The position numbers were made by a program, and so were the translations under genes. 5,420 nucleotides of DNA from Desulfuromusa sp. (lineage in GTDB: Bacteria > Desulfobacterota > Desulfuromonadia > Desulfuromonadales > Geopsychrobacteraceae). Below the pieces are notes generated by a model. That model had not been told where the DNA came from and made no database searches. It worked only from the letters and a program-made list of their open reading frames with translations. The DNA lies in assembly GCA_030590745.1 (NCBI GenBank), contig JAUVCS010000079.1, forward strand, positions 1 to 5,420, written 5' to 3'. This document shows, piece after piece, positions 1 to 5,420 of this stretch. Within the stretch, counting starts at the first letter, position 1, and each line of letters opens with the position of its first letter.

Positions 1-646
1 GTGGTGACAGGTAGGGGCAATCGGTTTCAACCAGCATCCGATCAATCGGGATCTCCTTGATAATCTCCCTGACTACCTCATTTTTTGGGTAGGTAATCGT
101 TCCGGTAAAAGAGAGATAAAAACCGAGTTCAAGACATTGTTGTGCCATCCTCAAATCACCACTGAAGCAGTGCAGTACCCCCCCAACTTCAGAAGCATCC
201 TCTTCCTTAAGAATCTGGACAACTTCCTCATGGGCCTCGCGATCATGGACAATGATCGGTTTGCCAACCTCTTTAGCTAGCTGAATCTGTTGCCGGAAGG
301 CAGTGCGTTGAATATCTCGTGGCGACCGGTCACGATAGTAATCAAGGCCAATTTCACCCAAAGCAACAACCTTCGGGTGGGCGAGCATTGATTTCAGTTT
401 TAGCAGGGCAGCTGCATTGATTTCGGTTGCATCGTGCGGATGAACGCCGACTGCCGCAAAAACATTTTCATACTTCTCCGCAACGGCGATGCTGCCCTCT
501 GAACTTTCAAGATCACAACCAATCGTCAGGATATGGCTGATACCATTCGCTGTGGCCCGCTCAATGGTTTCATCCAGATCATTGGCAAATTGTTTTCCAT
601 CGAGATGGGCATGGCTGTCAACCAGCAAGGGGAGTTGATTATTCAT
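1..646 (-). CDS. tatD: TatD-family metal-dependent DNase, 3' end cut by window edge
   Basis: Belongs to the TatD/YcfH metal-dependent hydrolase family (TIM-barrel amidohydrolase fold), cytoplasmic nucleases linked to DNA repair and DNA turnover. I translated it by hand: 215 residues are visible and the frame runs off the left edge, so roughly 40-45 C-terminal residues of a usual ~255-265 are missing. The metal-site motifs appear in family order: DSHAHLD at 10-16 (H12, H14), GEIGLDYY at 97-104 (E98), VHDRE around H134, LHCFSG around H159, and VETDCPYLSP at 206-215 (D209). The ATG at 646 is chosen because the DSHAHLD motif follows after nine residues. An in-frame TTG directly before it (649-647) lies closer to the AGGA-type ribosome site and is a possible alternative start. 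It is the last visible gene of the leftward run, separated from metG by a 150-base structured gap. Family is certain; the exact substrate (ssDNA, RNA or damaged DNA ends) is not shown by sequence. Confidence 0.95.
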   Translation of the reverse strand, partial: MNNQLPLLVDSHAHLDGKQFANDLDETIERATANGISHILTIGCDLESSEGSIAVAEKYENVFAAVGVHPHDATEINAAALLKLKSMLAHPKVVALGEIGLDYYRDRSPRDIQRTAFRQQIQLAKEVGKPIIVHDREAHEEVVQILKEEDASEVGGVLHCFSGDLRMAQQCLELGFYLSFTGTITYPKNEVVREIIKEIPIDRMLVETDCPYLSP

Positions 647-674
647 CAATTTTGTTGATTCCTGAGAAGGTAGC

Positions 675-711
675 ATTCGGGGGACATGTACTAGTTATGT
701 GTCCCCTGAAT
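675..711. repeat. REP-like inverted repeat with GGGGACA arms
   Basis: The left arm (675-686) and right arm (700-711) are 12-base inverted copies that differ only at one position, where the pair becomes G-T (a G-U wobble in RNA). The loop is 13 bases. The arms read ATTCGGGGGACA and TGTCCCCTGAAT. This GGGGACA/TGTCCCC style resembles the intergenic palindromes that I associate with IS200-like REP-associated tyrosine transposases in deltaproteobacteria and relatives; that link is from memory, and no transposase is in the window. It could also act as a transcript-end stabiliser or weak terminator between metG and tatD. Confidence 0.6.
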
Positions 712-720
712 ACAGTTTAA

Positions 721-779
721 TGAACCATTAAGTCGCGGGGTTGCGTCCCCGGCCGCGTTACACAGGAAATGGTGGTTCA
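721..779. repeat. Nested stem-loop: 7-base outer arms around a GC-rich hairpin
   Basis: Outer arms TGAACCA (721-727) and TGGTTCA (773-779) are exact inverted copies. Between them sits a GC-rich hairpin with stem CGGGG (736-740) and CCCCG (747-751) and a six-base loop (741-746), followed by a GGCCGCG stretch. A small palindrome, TTAATG-AAC-CATTAA (718-732 region), overlaps the left outer arm. The whole resembles a folded RNA or mobile repeat unit rather than a simple terminator, since neither side ends in a T-run. It lies only nine bases from the other inverted repeat, so the two may be one composite element. Confidence 0.45.
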
Positions 780-797
780 AAGTCAAAACCAAAATCC

Positions 798-2327
798 CTA
801 TTTAGTATCTATCCGGGGAAAAAGAGGCGCGGCTTTCTCTATCTTGGTTCCAGGCACCAGTCCCCCCCATTGATCTTGACCATCAAGAGTTAGATTTGTG
901 TGGTCACAGCCAAGTATCTGTAGGATTTTTTCACCAGTGACCGGCATGAACGGGGCAACCAACAGGGCAACAATTCGAATTGATTCAAGTAGATTATACA
1001 TGACCGTTGCCAGTCGATCCCGTTGCTCTGCATCCTTTGCCAAAGACCATGGGGCGGTTTCATCAATATATTTGTTGCCCGCTGAAATAAGTTCCCAGAT
1101 GCTCATCAAGGCTTTATTGAACGCCATATTGTTGAGGTGGGTATCGATTTTCTCAATAGTAACCGAGAACAGGTCGATAAGTGCCTGATCGGTACTGTCA
1201 GCAGCGTTCGGGGCGGGAAGTTCCCCACCAAAGTATTTATTGAGCATGGCGGTAGAGCGGCTGACCAGATTACCAATGTCGTTGGCCAGATCAGAGTTTA
1301 TCCGGTGAATCAGGGCATTATGAGAAAAATCACCATCGAGACCGAAAGGAACTTCGCGAAGTAAAAAGTAGCGAATCGCATCGACGCCGTAGGTATCAAT
1401 CAGTTTGTTCGGTTCGACGACATTTCGCAAGCTCTTACTCATCTTCTGCCCTTCAACTGTCCACCAGCCGTGAGCGAAAACTTTTTCTGGCAATGGCAGC
1501 CCTGCCGCTAACAGAAATGTTGGCCAATAGACTGCATGGAAGCGTAAAATATCTTTACCAATGACGTGAACTGCCGGCCAATAAGTTGCAAATTTGCCAT
1601 CCTTATCTTCCGGATAGCCGAGGGCCGAAATGTAGTTGGTCAGAGCATCAAACCAGACATAAATGACATGTTTTTCATTACCAGGAGCAGGGATGCCCCA
1701 GGAGAATGAGGTTCGTGAGATGGAAAGATCGCGTAATCCCTCCCGGATAAAGCTGAGGATTTCATTACGCCTCGACTTGGGTTGGATAAAATCGGGATTG
1801 TCCTCAATGTGTTTGAGCAGTTGCTCCTGATATTTACTCATCCGGAAGAAATAGGATTCTTCTTTCAGTTTCGTGGTTTTACGTCCACAGTCAGGGCAGT
1901 TCCCATCCAGTAACTGGGTCTCTGTCCAGAATGTTTCACACGGAGTACAATACCAGTCCTCGTACTCACCCAGGTAAATATCACCCTTGGCTTCTATCGC
2001 TTTAAATTGTTCCTGTACGGTATGTTTATGTCGTTCCTGAGTGGTACGAATAAAATCGGTATGGGAAATGTCCAGTTTCAGCCAAAGGGCCTGAAAACGT
2101 TTAACCACTCTGTCTGCCAGTTCCAGCGGAGTCTCGCCATTGGCTTTTGCGGCCATTTCGACTTTTTGACCATGTTCATCAGTTCCGGTTAAAAAGGCGA
2201 CATCATAACCTCTGGCCCGTTTGTAACGTGCAATGACATCACAGGCCAGGGTTGTATAGGCATGACCAATGTGGGGGACATCATTGACATAATAGATAGG
2301 TGTGGTGACGTAAAAAGTTTTACTCAT
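798..2327 (-). CDS. metG: Methionyl-tRNA synthetase, short form
   Basis: Charges tRNA-Met (initiator and elongator) with methionine using ATP, in the cytoplasm. It is a class I synthetase. Visible in order: the HIGH motif at 19-22, GTDEHG at 48-53, a zinc knuckle in the connective-peptide insert with C127/C130 and C144/C147 (one CxxC pair set, so probably a single zinc), the GKDILRFHAVYWP segment at 257-269, and KMSKS at 295-299. The helical anticodon-binding domain follows, with N353 and R357 in NLVSR and W427 in TAPW matching the residues that read the CAU anticodon in the E. coli enzyme. At 509 residues it stops after this domain and lacks the C-terminal Trbp111/EMAP-like dimerisation module of ~650-680-residue forms; such short forms are common. 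The start is supported by GGGAG (2338-2334) six bases ahead. It is third in the leftward run, 81 bases after ricT. Confidence 0.98.
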   Translation of the reverse strand: MSKTFYVTTPIYYVNDVPHIGHAYTTLACDVIARYKRARGYDVAFLTGTDEHGQKVEMAAKANGETPLELADRVVKRFQALWLKLDISHTDFIRTTQERHKHTVQEQFKAIEAKGDIYLGEYEDWYCTPCETFWTETQLLDGNCPDCGRKTTKLKEESYFFRMSKYQEQLLKHIEDNPDFIQPKSRRNEILSFIREGLRDLSISRTSFSWGIPAPGNEKHVIYVWFDALTNYISALGYPEDKDGKFATYWPAVHVIGKDILRFHAVYWPTFLLAAGLPLPEKVFAHGWWTVEGQKMSKSLRNVVEPNKLIDTYGVDAIRYFLLREVPFGLDGDFSHNALIHRINSDLANDIGNLVSRSTAMLNKYFGGELPAPNAADSTDQALIDLFSVTIEKIDTHLNNMAFNKALMSIWELISAGNKYIDETAPWSLAKDAEQRDRLATVMYNLLESIRIVALLVAPFMPVTGEKILQILGCDHTNLTLDGQDQWGGLVPGTKIEKAAPLFPRIDTK

Positions 2328-2333
2328 TTCAAG

Positions 2334-2338
2334 CTCCC
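2334..2338 (-). promoter_or_regulatory. Shine-Dalgarno site of metG
   Basis: GGGAG on the minus strand ends six bases before the metG ATG (2327-2325). This is the clearest ribosome site of the leftward genes and fixes the start at MSKTFYVTTP, which is the normal N-terminus for the family. Confidence 0.75.
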
Positions 2339-2408
2339 GTAAGCGGATTGCACTTTTATCGCAGATTTACTGCACTGGTAAAAAACGTGGTCAAATATTA
2401 CGCTACCA

Positions 2409-3494
2409 TCAGGTTTTATTCTCTGGTGGTTTTGCCTGCCGGTTTGACCGCCGTCTCGGTCTTCTACGGCGTCGGTTACTTTTCTCTTGAGTCGGATTTT
2501 CTCCGGACGATTGTTGGCCTGGTTCCTTAGCTGCCTGCTTATTGTTCTTTTGCGTGGCTTCCTGTTGTTGTGGTGGCCTGTTTGGTTTGTTTGGTCTGTT
2601 TCTGCTTTTATTGGTTCGATTTGCCGGCCCCTGTTTGATCTGTTCAGTGGTTTTAGCCGATGCTTCTGTTGCCCCTTTTTTTGCTTTGTCGAGTTCTTTG
2701 TTAAGTTCTTCAATGTGCATCTGGCAGCGGTCACCATTGGGGCTTCTCAGGGTCACCTTTTGCGCCAGTATATCCCGTGAAATAACTTCAGCATCTCCAG
2801 ATTCAATGTGTAACTTTTTGCCACATTTCGGCAGGGTTTTTCTCATTTCGTTGTAGGTTTCATATTCATAAGCAAGGCAGCAGAGCAACCGCCCACACTG
2901 ACCGGAAATTTTAGTTGGATTCAGCGCCAGCCCCTGCGCTTTTGCCATTTTAACCGAAACCGGAACAAACTCACGCAGGTGAGAGCTGCAACAGAGTTCT
3001 CTGCCACAGATTCCCAGCCCCCCGACCTGCTTGGCTTCGTCCCTGACCCCAATCTGCCGCATCTCGATTCGGGTACGAAAGTGTTGTGCCAGATCACGGA
3101 CTAACTCGCGAAAGTCAACCCGGCCATCAGCAGTAAAATAGAAGATGATTTTTGAACCATCAAACAGATACTCTGTCCGGACCAGTTTCATCTCCATATT
3201 GCGCTGTTTGACCCGCTGACGACAAAACTGCAAGGCTTCCTGTTCTCTGAGAGAGTTGCTTTGGGCCATGTGCAGGTCGTTTTCCGCCGCTATCCGTAGA
3301 ATTGATTTAAGCTTTGGCGGAGCTTGATCCGGGGTGATTTCACGTGGTTTTTTGACAACAGTGCCGAGGGCACGGCCCCGTTCAGTCTCTACAATAACTT
3401 TGTCTCCAGGGGTGAGATTAAAATTCTGCGAATCAAAATCAAAGATCTTCCCCGCAGTGTGAAATGAAATACTGACTATATTAAGTTTATCCAT
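2409..3494 (-). CDS. ricT: RicT/YaaT-like PSP1-domain protein with basic C-terminal tail
   Basis: Homologue of Bacillus RicT (YaaT), which with RicA and RicF forms an Fe-S-cluster complex that assists RNase Y in mRNA maturation and affects sporulation and competence. Its role in Gram-negative bacteria is poorly defined. The N-terminal part (1-70) is a small beta-rich region, and the PSP1 domain spans about 71-158. Two conserved cysteine clusters follow: CGRELCC (C163, C168, C169) and CGRLLCC (C200, C205, C206), plus C224, consistent with Fe-S binding. The family core ends near residue 270, and Bacillus YaaT is about 275 residues long. Here about 90 more residues follow, rich in K, N, Q, R and P, including an R-run at 341-349. 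The tail is probably disordered and nucleic-acid binding (inference). AAGGA (3510-3506) lies 11 bases ahead of the ATG, and holB ends 23 bases upstream, so the two are likely cotranscribed. An A7 run at codons 271-273 is discussed in the findings. Confidence 0.93.
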   Translation of the reverse strand: MDKLNIVSISFHTAGKIFDFDSQNFNLTPGDKVIVETERGRALGTVVKKPREITPDQAPPKLKSILRIAAENDLHMAQSNSLREQEALQFCRQRVKQRNMEMKLVRTEYLFDGSKIIFYFTADGRVDFRELVRDLAQHFRTRIEMRQIGVRDEAKQVGGLGICGRELCCSSHLREFVPVSVKMAKAQGLALNPTKISGQCGRLLCCLAYEYETYNEMRKTLPKCGKKLHIESGDAEVISRDILAQKVTLRSPNGDRCQMHIEELNKELDKAKKGATEASAKTTEQIKQGPANRTNKSRNRPNKPNRPPQQQEATQKNNKQAAKEPGQQSSGENPTQEKSNRRRRRPRRRSNRQAKPPENKT

Positions 3495-3517
3495 GGAAAT
3501 ATTTATCCTTATTAAGT

Positions 3518-4489
3518 TCAGGCAGCGGTTATCCGCATCAGCATGACTTCCAGTGTCAAACGTGGATTGACATTCCGTTGTAAATGAAAACGGGCAGATT
3601 CCAGCGCTTTCAGCTTTGCCAGCAGGCTGTCAGTCGTTGTTTGCTGGTTCTGTTGCTGCAGTAATTCAAGCAGATCCTGATTAATTAATTCCTCTACCGG
3701 TCGGTCATGCTTAAGCAGAAGTAAATCCCGATAAAATGCCTGAAAAATATCCAGGATAACGGGAAGTGACTCCTTTTCCTTCTGAAGTTCATCGGCAAAA
3801 GAGAAAGTTGGGATAGTACTGCCTGACGACAATGCTGACAAGGATTGAATCAGTTGGCCACGTTTTTCCAGAAAGAAATCGCGGTTCGGTCCCAATGCTT
3901 TTTTAAAACTCCCCTCAGAGAGAGCTGCCAGAACGAGAGACTGGGTTGTGTTGAGCCCAAGTTTTTCTGCCAGCAAGGTTGCCAATTGCGGTTTTGGCAG
4001 GAGTGAGAAGGGGAGTCGCTGGCAGCGGGAACGAATTGTGGGCAATAGTTTTTCCGGCTGGTTGGTCAATAGAATAATCAGGGTTCCCGGCCGTGGTTCT
4101 TCCAGCGTTTTCAACAGTGCATTTGCCGCACCAGTCGTGAAATTTTCGGCGCCGTCAATCAGGCAAACTTTATATTTTCCCTCCAGCGGACGGAGCGAAA
4201 GCTCCTGTTGTAAAGAGCGGATCTGGGCAATTTTCAGAGCTTCACCATTGGCTTCAAGAAGGTGAATATCAGGATGATTATGGCTCGCGACCTTTAGGCA
4301 GGCGGGGCACTCTCCACAACCGGTACCGTTTTGACAGAAAAGAGCCCGGGCAAAAGCCAGTGCCATCATCCTTTTGCCAATCCCGTCCGGTCCTTCAAAA
4401 AGATAGGCGTGGGCAACCCTCTGGCTGCTGAGAGCACGAAGCAGGATATTTTTCTGTTGTTGATGGCCGGTTATTGCGTCAAAGGTCAT
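3518..4489 (-). CDS. holB: DNA polymerase III delta' subunit (clamp loader)
   Basis: Part of the clamp-loader complex (with delta and tau/gamma) that opens and loads the beta sliding clamp onto primed DNA. It is an AAA+ protein. The sequence begins with the family's GHQ...L...AHAYLFEGP pattern. The Walker A loop is GPDGIGKR at 33-40, with the lysine K39 kept but R40 where S/T is usual. A zinc module has C52, C58, C61 and C64. The Walker B region KVCLIDGAE (107-115) lacks the classic DE pair. ALLKTLEEP (124-132), the sensor-1 TN (142-143) and the SRC motif (154-156), which supplies the arginine finger to a neighbouring subunit, are present. At 323 residues it is full length (E. coli delta' is 334). 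The altered Walker motifs fit delta' as a non-hydrolysing stator, but K39 means ATP binding is possible. No strong ribosome site precedes the ATG. It is the first gene of the leftward unit; the tmk gene often found just upstream is absent here. Confidence 0.96.
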   Translation of the reverse strand: MTFDAITGHQQQKNILLRALSSQRVAHAYLFEGPDGIGKRMMALAFARALFCQNGTGCGECPACLKVASHNHPDIHLLEANGEALKIAQIRSLQQELSLRPLEGKYKVCLIDGAENFTTGAANALLKTLEEPRPGTLIILLTNQPEKLLPTIRSRCQRLPFSLLPKPQLATLLAEKLGLNTTQSLVLAALSEGSFKKALGPNRDFFLEKRGQLIQSLSALSSGSTIPTFSFADELQKEKESLPVILDIFQAFYRDLLLLKHDRPVEELINQDLLELLQQQNQQTTTDSLLAKLKALESARFHLQRNVNPRLTLEVMLMRITAA

Positions 4490-4543
4490 GTTATCTGCTA
4501 TATATTATGGTTGCTAACTCGTATAGTTCAGGTGAATAGCACC

Positions 4544-4573
4544 ATTATAGAGAAACGGTGAGAAATGAATCAA
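4544..4573 (-). promoter_or_regulatory. Predicted sigma-70 promoter for holB-ricT-metG
   Basis: On the minus strand, TTGATT (4573-4568) and a perfect TATAAT (4549-4544) are separated by 18 bases. The predicted start of transcription is near 4537, giving a leader of about 48 bases before the holB ATG. It is the only strong promoter seen ahead of this gene run, so it probably drives holB, ricT and metG together. Confidence 0.65.
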
Positions 4574-4604
4574 GGTAAATAGCTGGATACTTATGTGCAA
4601 GTTA

Positions 4605-4633
4605 TTGAACTGCTTCACCGATTTGGTTATACT
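4605..4633 (+). promoter_or_regulatory. Predicted sigma-70 promoter for rnc-era
   Basis: TTGAAC (4605-4610) and TATACT (4628-4633) are separated by exactly 17 bases, the optimal spacing. The predicted start of transcription is near 4640, about 25 bases ahead of the rnc ATG. The short leader leaves little room for the kind of stem-loop through which E. coli RNase III cleaves its own message. Confidence 0.7.
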
Positions 4634-4655
4634 CCGCGCAAGTTAATCCTTGTAC

Positions 4656-4661
4656 GGAGAG
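4656..4661 (+). promoter_or_regulatory. Shine-Dalgarno site that sets the rnc start
   Basis: GGAGAG precedes the ATG at 4665 with five bases between GGAG and the ATG. A TTG 15 bases upstream (4650) opens the same frame, but using it would place this ribosome site inside the gene and leave the TTG without one. The ATG is therefore preferred. Confidence 0.8.
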
Positions 4662-4664
4662 AAG

Positions 4665-5366
4665 ATGGAAAATTATCTCAACAATCTGGAGACAATGATC
4701 GGTTATACATTTACTGATCGGCAGTTGCTGCTTCAGGCATTGACCCATAAATCCTTCAGCAACGAACAGGCTGAATTTGTCCCTCACAATGAGCGCCTGG
4801 AGTTTCTTGGCGATGCGGTCCTTGAATTGGCTGTCAGTGATTGGGTCTTCAATCACTATCCAGATATCCCGGAAGGGGGGCTAACCAGGATCCGTGCCGA
4901 AGTTGTCAGCGAACGGGGTCTCTCGCAAATTGCAAGTCAGTTGCAAATTGGGGCAGTTCTCCGCTTGGGAAAAGGGGAAGAGAGGAGTGGGGGGTGTGAA
5001 AAGCCGAGTTTGCTTGCAGATGCCCTGGAGGCGATCTTGGGGGCTATTTATCGGGAGGGTGGCTTTGCTCTGGTAAGTCAGGTGGTGGAGAAGGTCTTTC
5101 GTGACGTGATCGAAAAATCGGCTCTACTACGCTATGGCAGTGATTATAAAACTTGTTTGCAGGAACGTTTGCAGGCACTGTATGGTCATCTTCCAGAATA
5201 TCGGTTAGCGCAGGTTGACGGTCCTGATCATCAAAAGATTTTTTCCATGGAAGTTTTTTTCTCAGGAAAATTGCTAGGTAAAGGGAGCGGCAGCAGTAAA
5301 AAAAATGCTGAACAGAAAGCGGCAGCGGTCGCATTGGATCACCCACTATTAAGAGAGACAAAATAA
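4665..5366 (+). CDS. rnc: Ribonuclease III
   Basis: Double-strand-specific endoribonuclease that processes the rRNA precursor and some mRNAs; works as a homodimer with Mg2+. 233 residues, close to the family's usual ~225-235. The catalytic domain (1 to ~150) has ALTHKS (25-30), the signature NERLEFLGDAVL (42-53) with E43, E46 and D50, and LLADALEAILGAIY (116-129) with D119 and E122. These match E38, E41, D45, D114 and E117 of the E. coli enzyme, so it should be active. The double-stranded RNA-binding domain (about 160-228) starts at DYKTCLQERLQ and ends with the GSGSSKKNAEQKAA helix that contacts RNA. The start at 4665 rests on the GGAGAG site. era follows after four bases, the widespread rnc-era pairing, so both are expected on one transcript from the promoter at 4605-4633. 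Confidence 0.97.
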   Translation: MENYLNNLETMIGYTFTDRQLLLQALTHKSFSNEQAEFVPHNERLEFLGDAVLELAVSDWVFNHYPDIPEGGLTRIRAEVVSERGLSQIASQLQIGAVLRLGKGEERSGGCEKPSLLADALEAILGAIYREGGFALVSQVVEKVFRDVIEKSALLRYGSDYKTCLQERLQALYGHLPEYRLAQVDGPDHQKIFSMEVFFSGKLLGKGSGSSKKNAEQKAAAVALDHPLLRETK

Positions 5367-5370
5367 ATTT

Positions 5371-5420
5371 ATGCAGGAAGAAAAATTTGTATCTGGATTT
5401 ATTACAATTATTGGCCGACC
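5371..5420 (+). CDS. era: GTPase Era, 5' end only (cut by window edge)
   Basis: Only 16 codons plus two bases are visible. They read MQEEKFVSGFITIIGR followed by CC, which is the approach to the G1 loop (GRPNVGKS in Era). Together with the position four bases after rnc this identifies Era, the essential GTPase that binds 16S rRNA near its 3' end during 30S assembly. The ribosome site is weak (an A/G-rich AAGAGAGA at 5351-5358, about 12 bases ahead), so translation is probably coupled to termination of rnc. The gene is incomplete in this window. Confidence 0.85.
   Translation, partial: MQEEKFVSGFITIIGR

Larger units (their letters stand above)
650..797. other. Non-coding gap between metG and tatD, with two inverted repeats
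   Basis: About 150 bases with no credible reading frame. It holds a 12+12 inverted repeat (675-711) and a second, larger nested structure (721-779), each entered separately. Neither hairpin is followed by a clear T-run on the minus strand, so a classical rho-independent terminator after metG is not obvious. The rest is short A/T-rich sequence next to the stop of metG and the leader of tatD. The gap is much longer than the 22- and 81-base spacers elsewhere in this gene run, which fits insertion of a repeat unit. Confidence 0.7.
4490..4664. promoter_or_regulatory. Divergent intergenic region between holB and rnc
   Basis: 175 bases without a credible gene, lying between the two transcription units. 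It contains one good sigma-70-type promoter for each direction, arranged back to back with the two -35 boxes 31 bases apart (4574-4604). The holB side leaves a leader of about 50 bases; the rnc side leaves only about 25. A GGTG-CTATT-CACC mini-hairpin (4531-4543, minus strand) sits at the predicted start of the holB transcript. Confidence 0.7.

Noticed and set aside
736..751. Rho-independent terminator after metG
   Set aside because: The GC-rich hairpin is convincing as a stem-loop but no T-run follows it on the minus strand, so termination cannot be claimed.
2389..2394. Possible -35 box TTGACC for a metG promoter in the ricT-metG spacer (minus strand)
   Set aside because: No acceptable -10 box lies 16-18 bases away (AGTAAA or GTAAAT at best), so a separate metG promoter is not supported.
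2487..2856. Plus-strand frames coding hydrophobic, Leu/Phe/Cys-rich peptides that look like small membrane proteins
   Set aside because: They are antisense to the Lys/Gln/Arg-rich tail of ricT; the complement of A-rich codons reads as Phe/Leu/Cys/Val. No ribosome site or promoter supports them.
4650..4652. TTG as start of rnc, giving five extra residues
   Set aside because: The GGAGAG ribosome site lies downstream of this TTG and is correctly spaced for the ATG at 4665.
4602..4856. Minus-strand frame overlapping the rnc promoter and the start of rnc
   Set aside because: It is antisense to the well-conserved RNase III signature, has no recognisable domain and would run through the divergent promoter region.
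5044..5361. Minus-strand frame of about 105 residues opposite the end of rnc
   Set aside because: It is a shadow of the RNase III RNA-binding domain, with low-complexity proline-rich translation and no family resemblance.

Overview
The window is a compact block of bacterial housekeeping genes made of two divergent transcription units. The left and centre (positions 1-4489) carry four minus-strand genes, read right to left: holB (DNA polymerase III delta' subunit), ricT/yaaT (PSP1-domain protein), metG (methionyl-tRNA synthetase) and tatD (Mg-dependent DNase family, cut by the left edge). The right part (4665-5420) carries plus-strand rnc (RNase III) followed four bases later by the first 16 codons of era (ribosome-assembly GTPase, cut by the right edge).

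The order holB-ricT-metG-tatD is the arrangement I know from Firmicutes and from Geobacter/Desulfuromonas-type bacteria. Moderate base composition, a Gram-negative-looking rnc-era pair and a repeat unit of the kind scattered through deltaproteobacterial genomes make a Desulfuromonadales-like organism my best guess. This is inference from gene order and style, not from a database match.

Region by region: 1-646 is tatD without its last ~40-45 residues. 650-797 is a non-coding gap holding two inverted-repeat structures. 798-2327 is a complete metG of the short, tail-less type. 2328-2408 is a short spacer. 2409-3494 is ricT with an unusual ~90-residue basic, low-complexity C-terminal tail. 3518-4489 is holB. 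4490-4664 is a divergent regulatory region with a good sigma-70-type promoter facing each way. 4665-5366 is rnc and 5371-5420 is the start of era.

Functionally, the leftward unit mixes replication (holB), RNA-maturation/Fe-S protein (ricT), translation (metG) and DNA quality control (tatD). The rightward unit is rRNA processing and 30S assembly (rnc, era). I see no defence system, prophage, CRISPR array or new multigene system. The points most worth a second look are the structured repeat between tatD and metG, the basic RicT tail, and an A7 slippery run in ricT whose alternative frame stays open to an ATGA overlap with metG.
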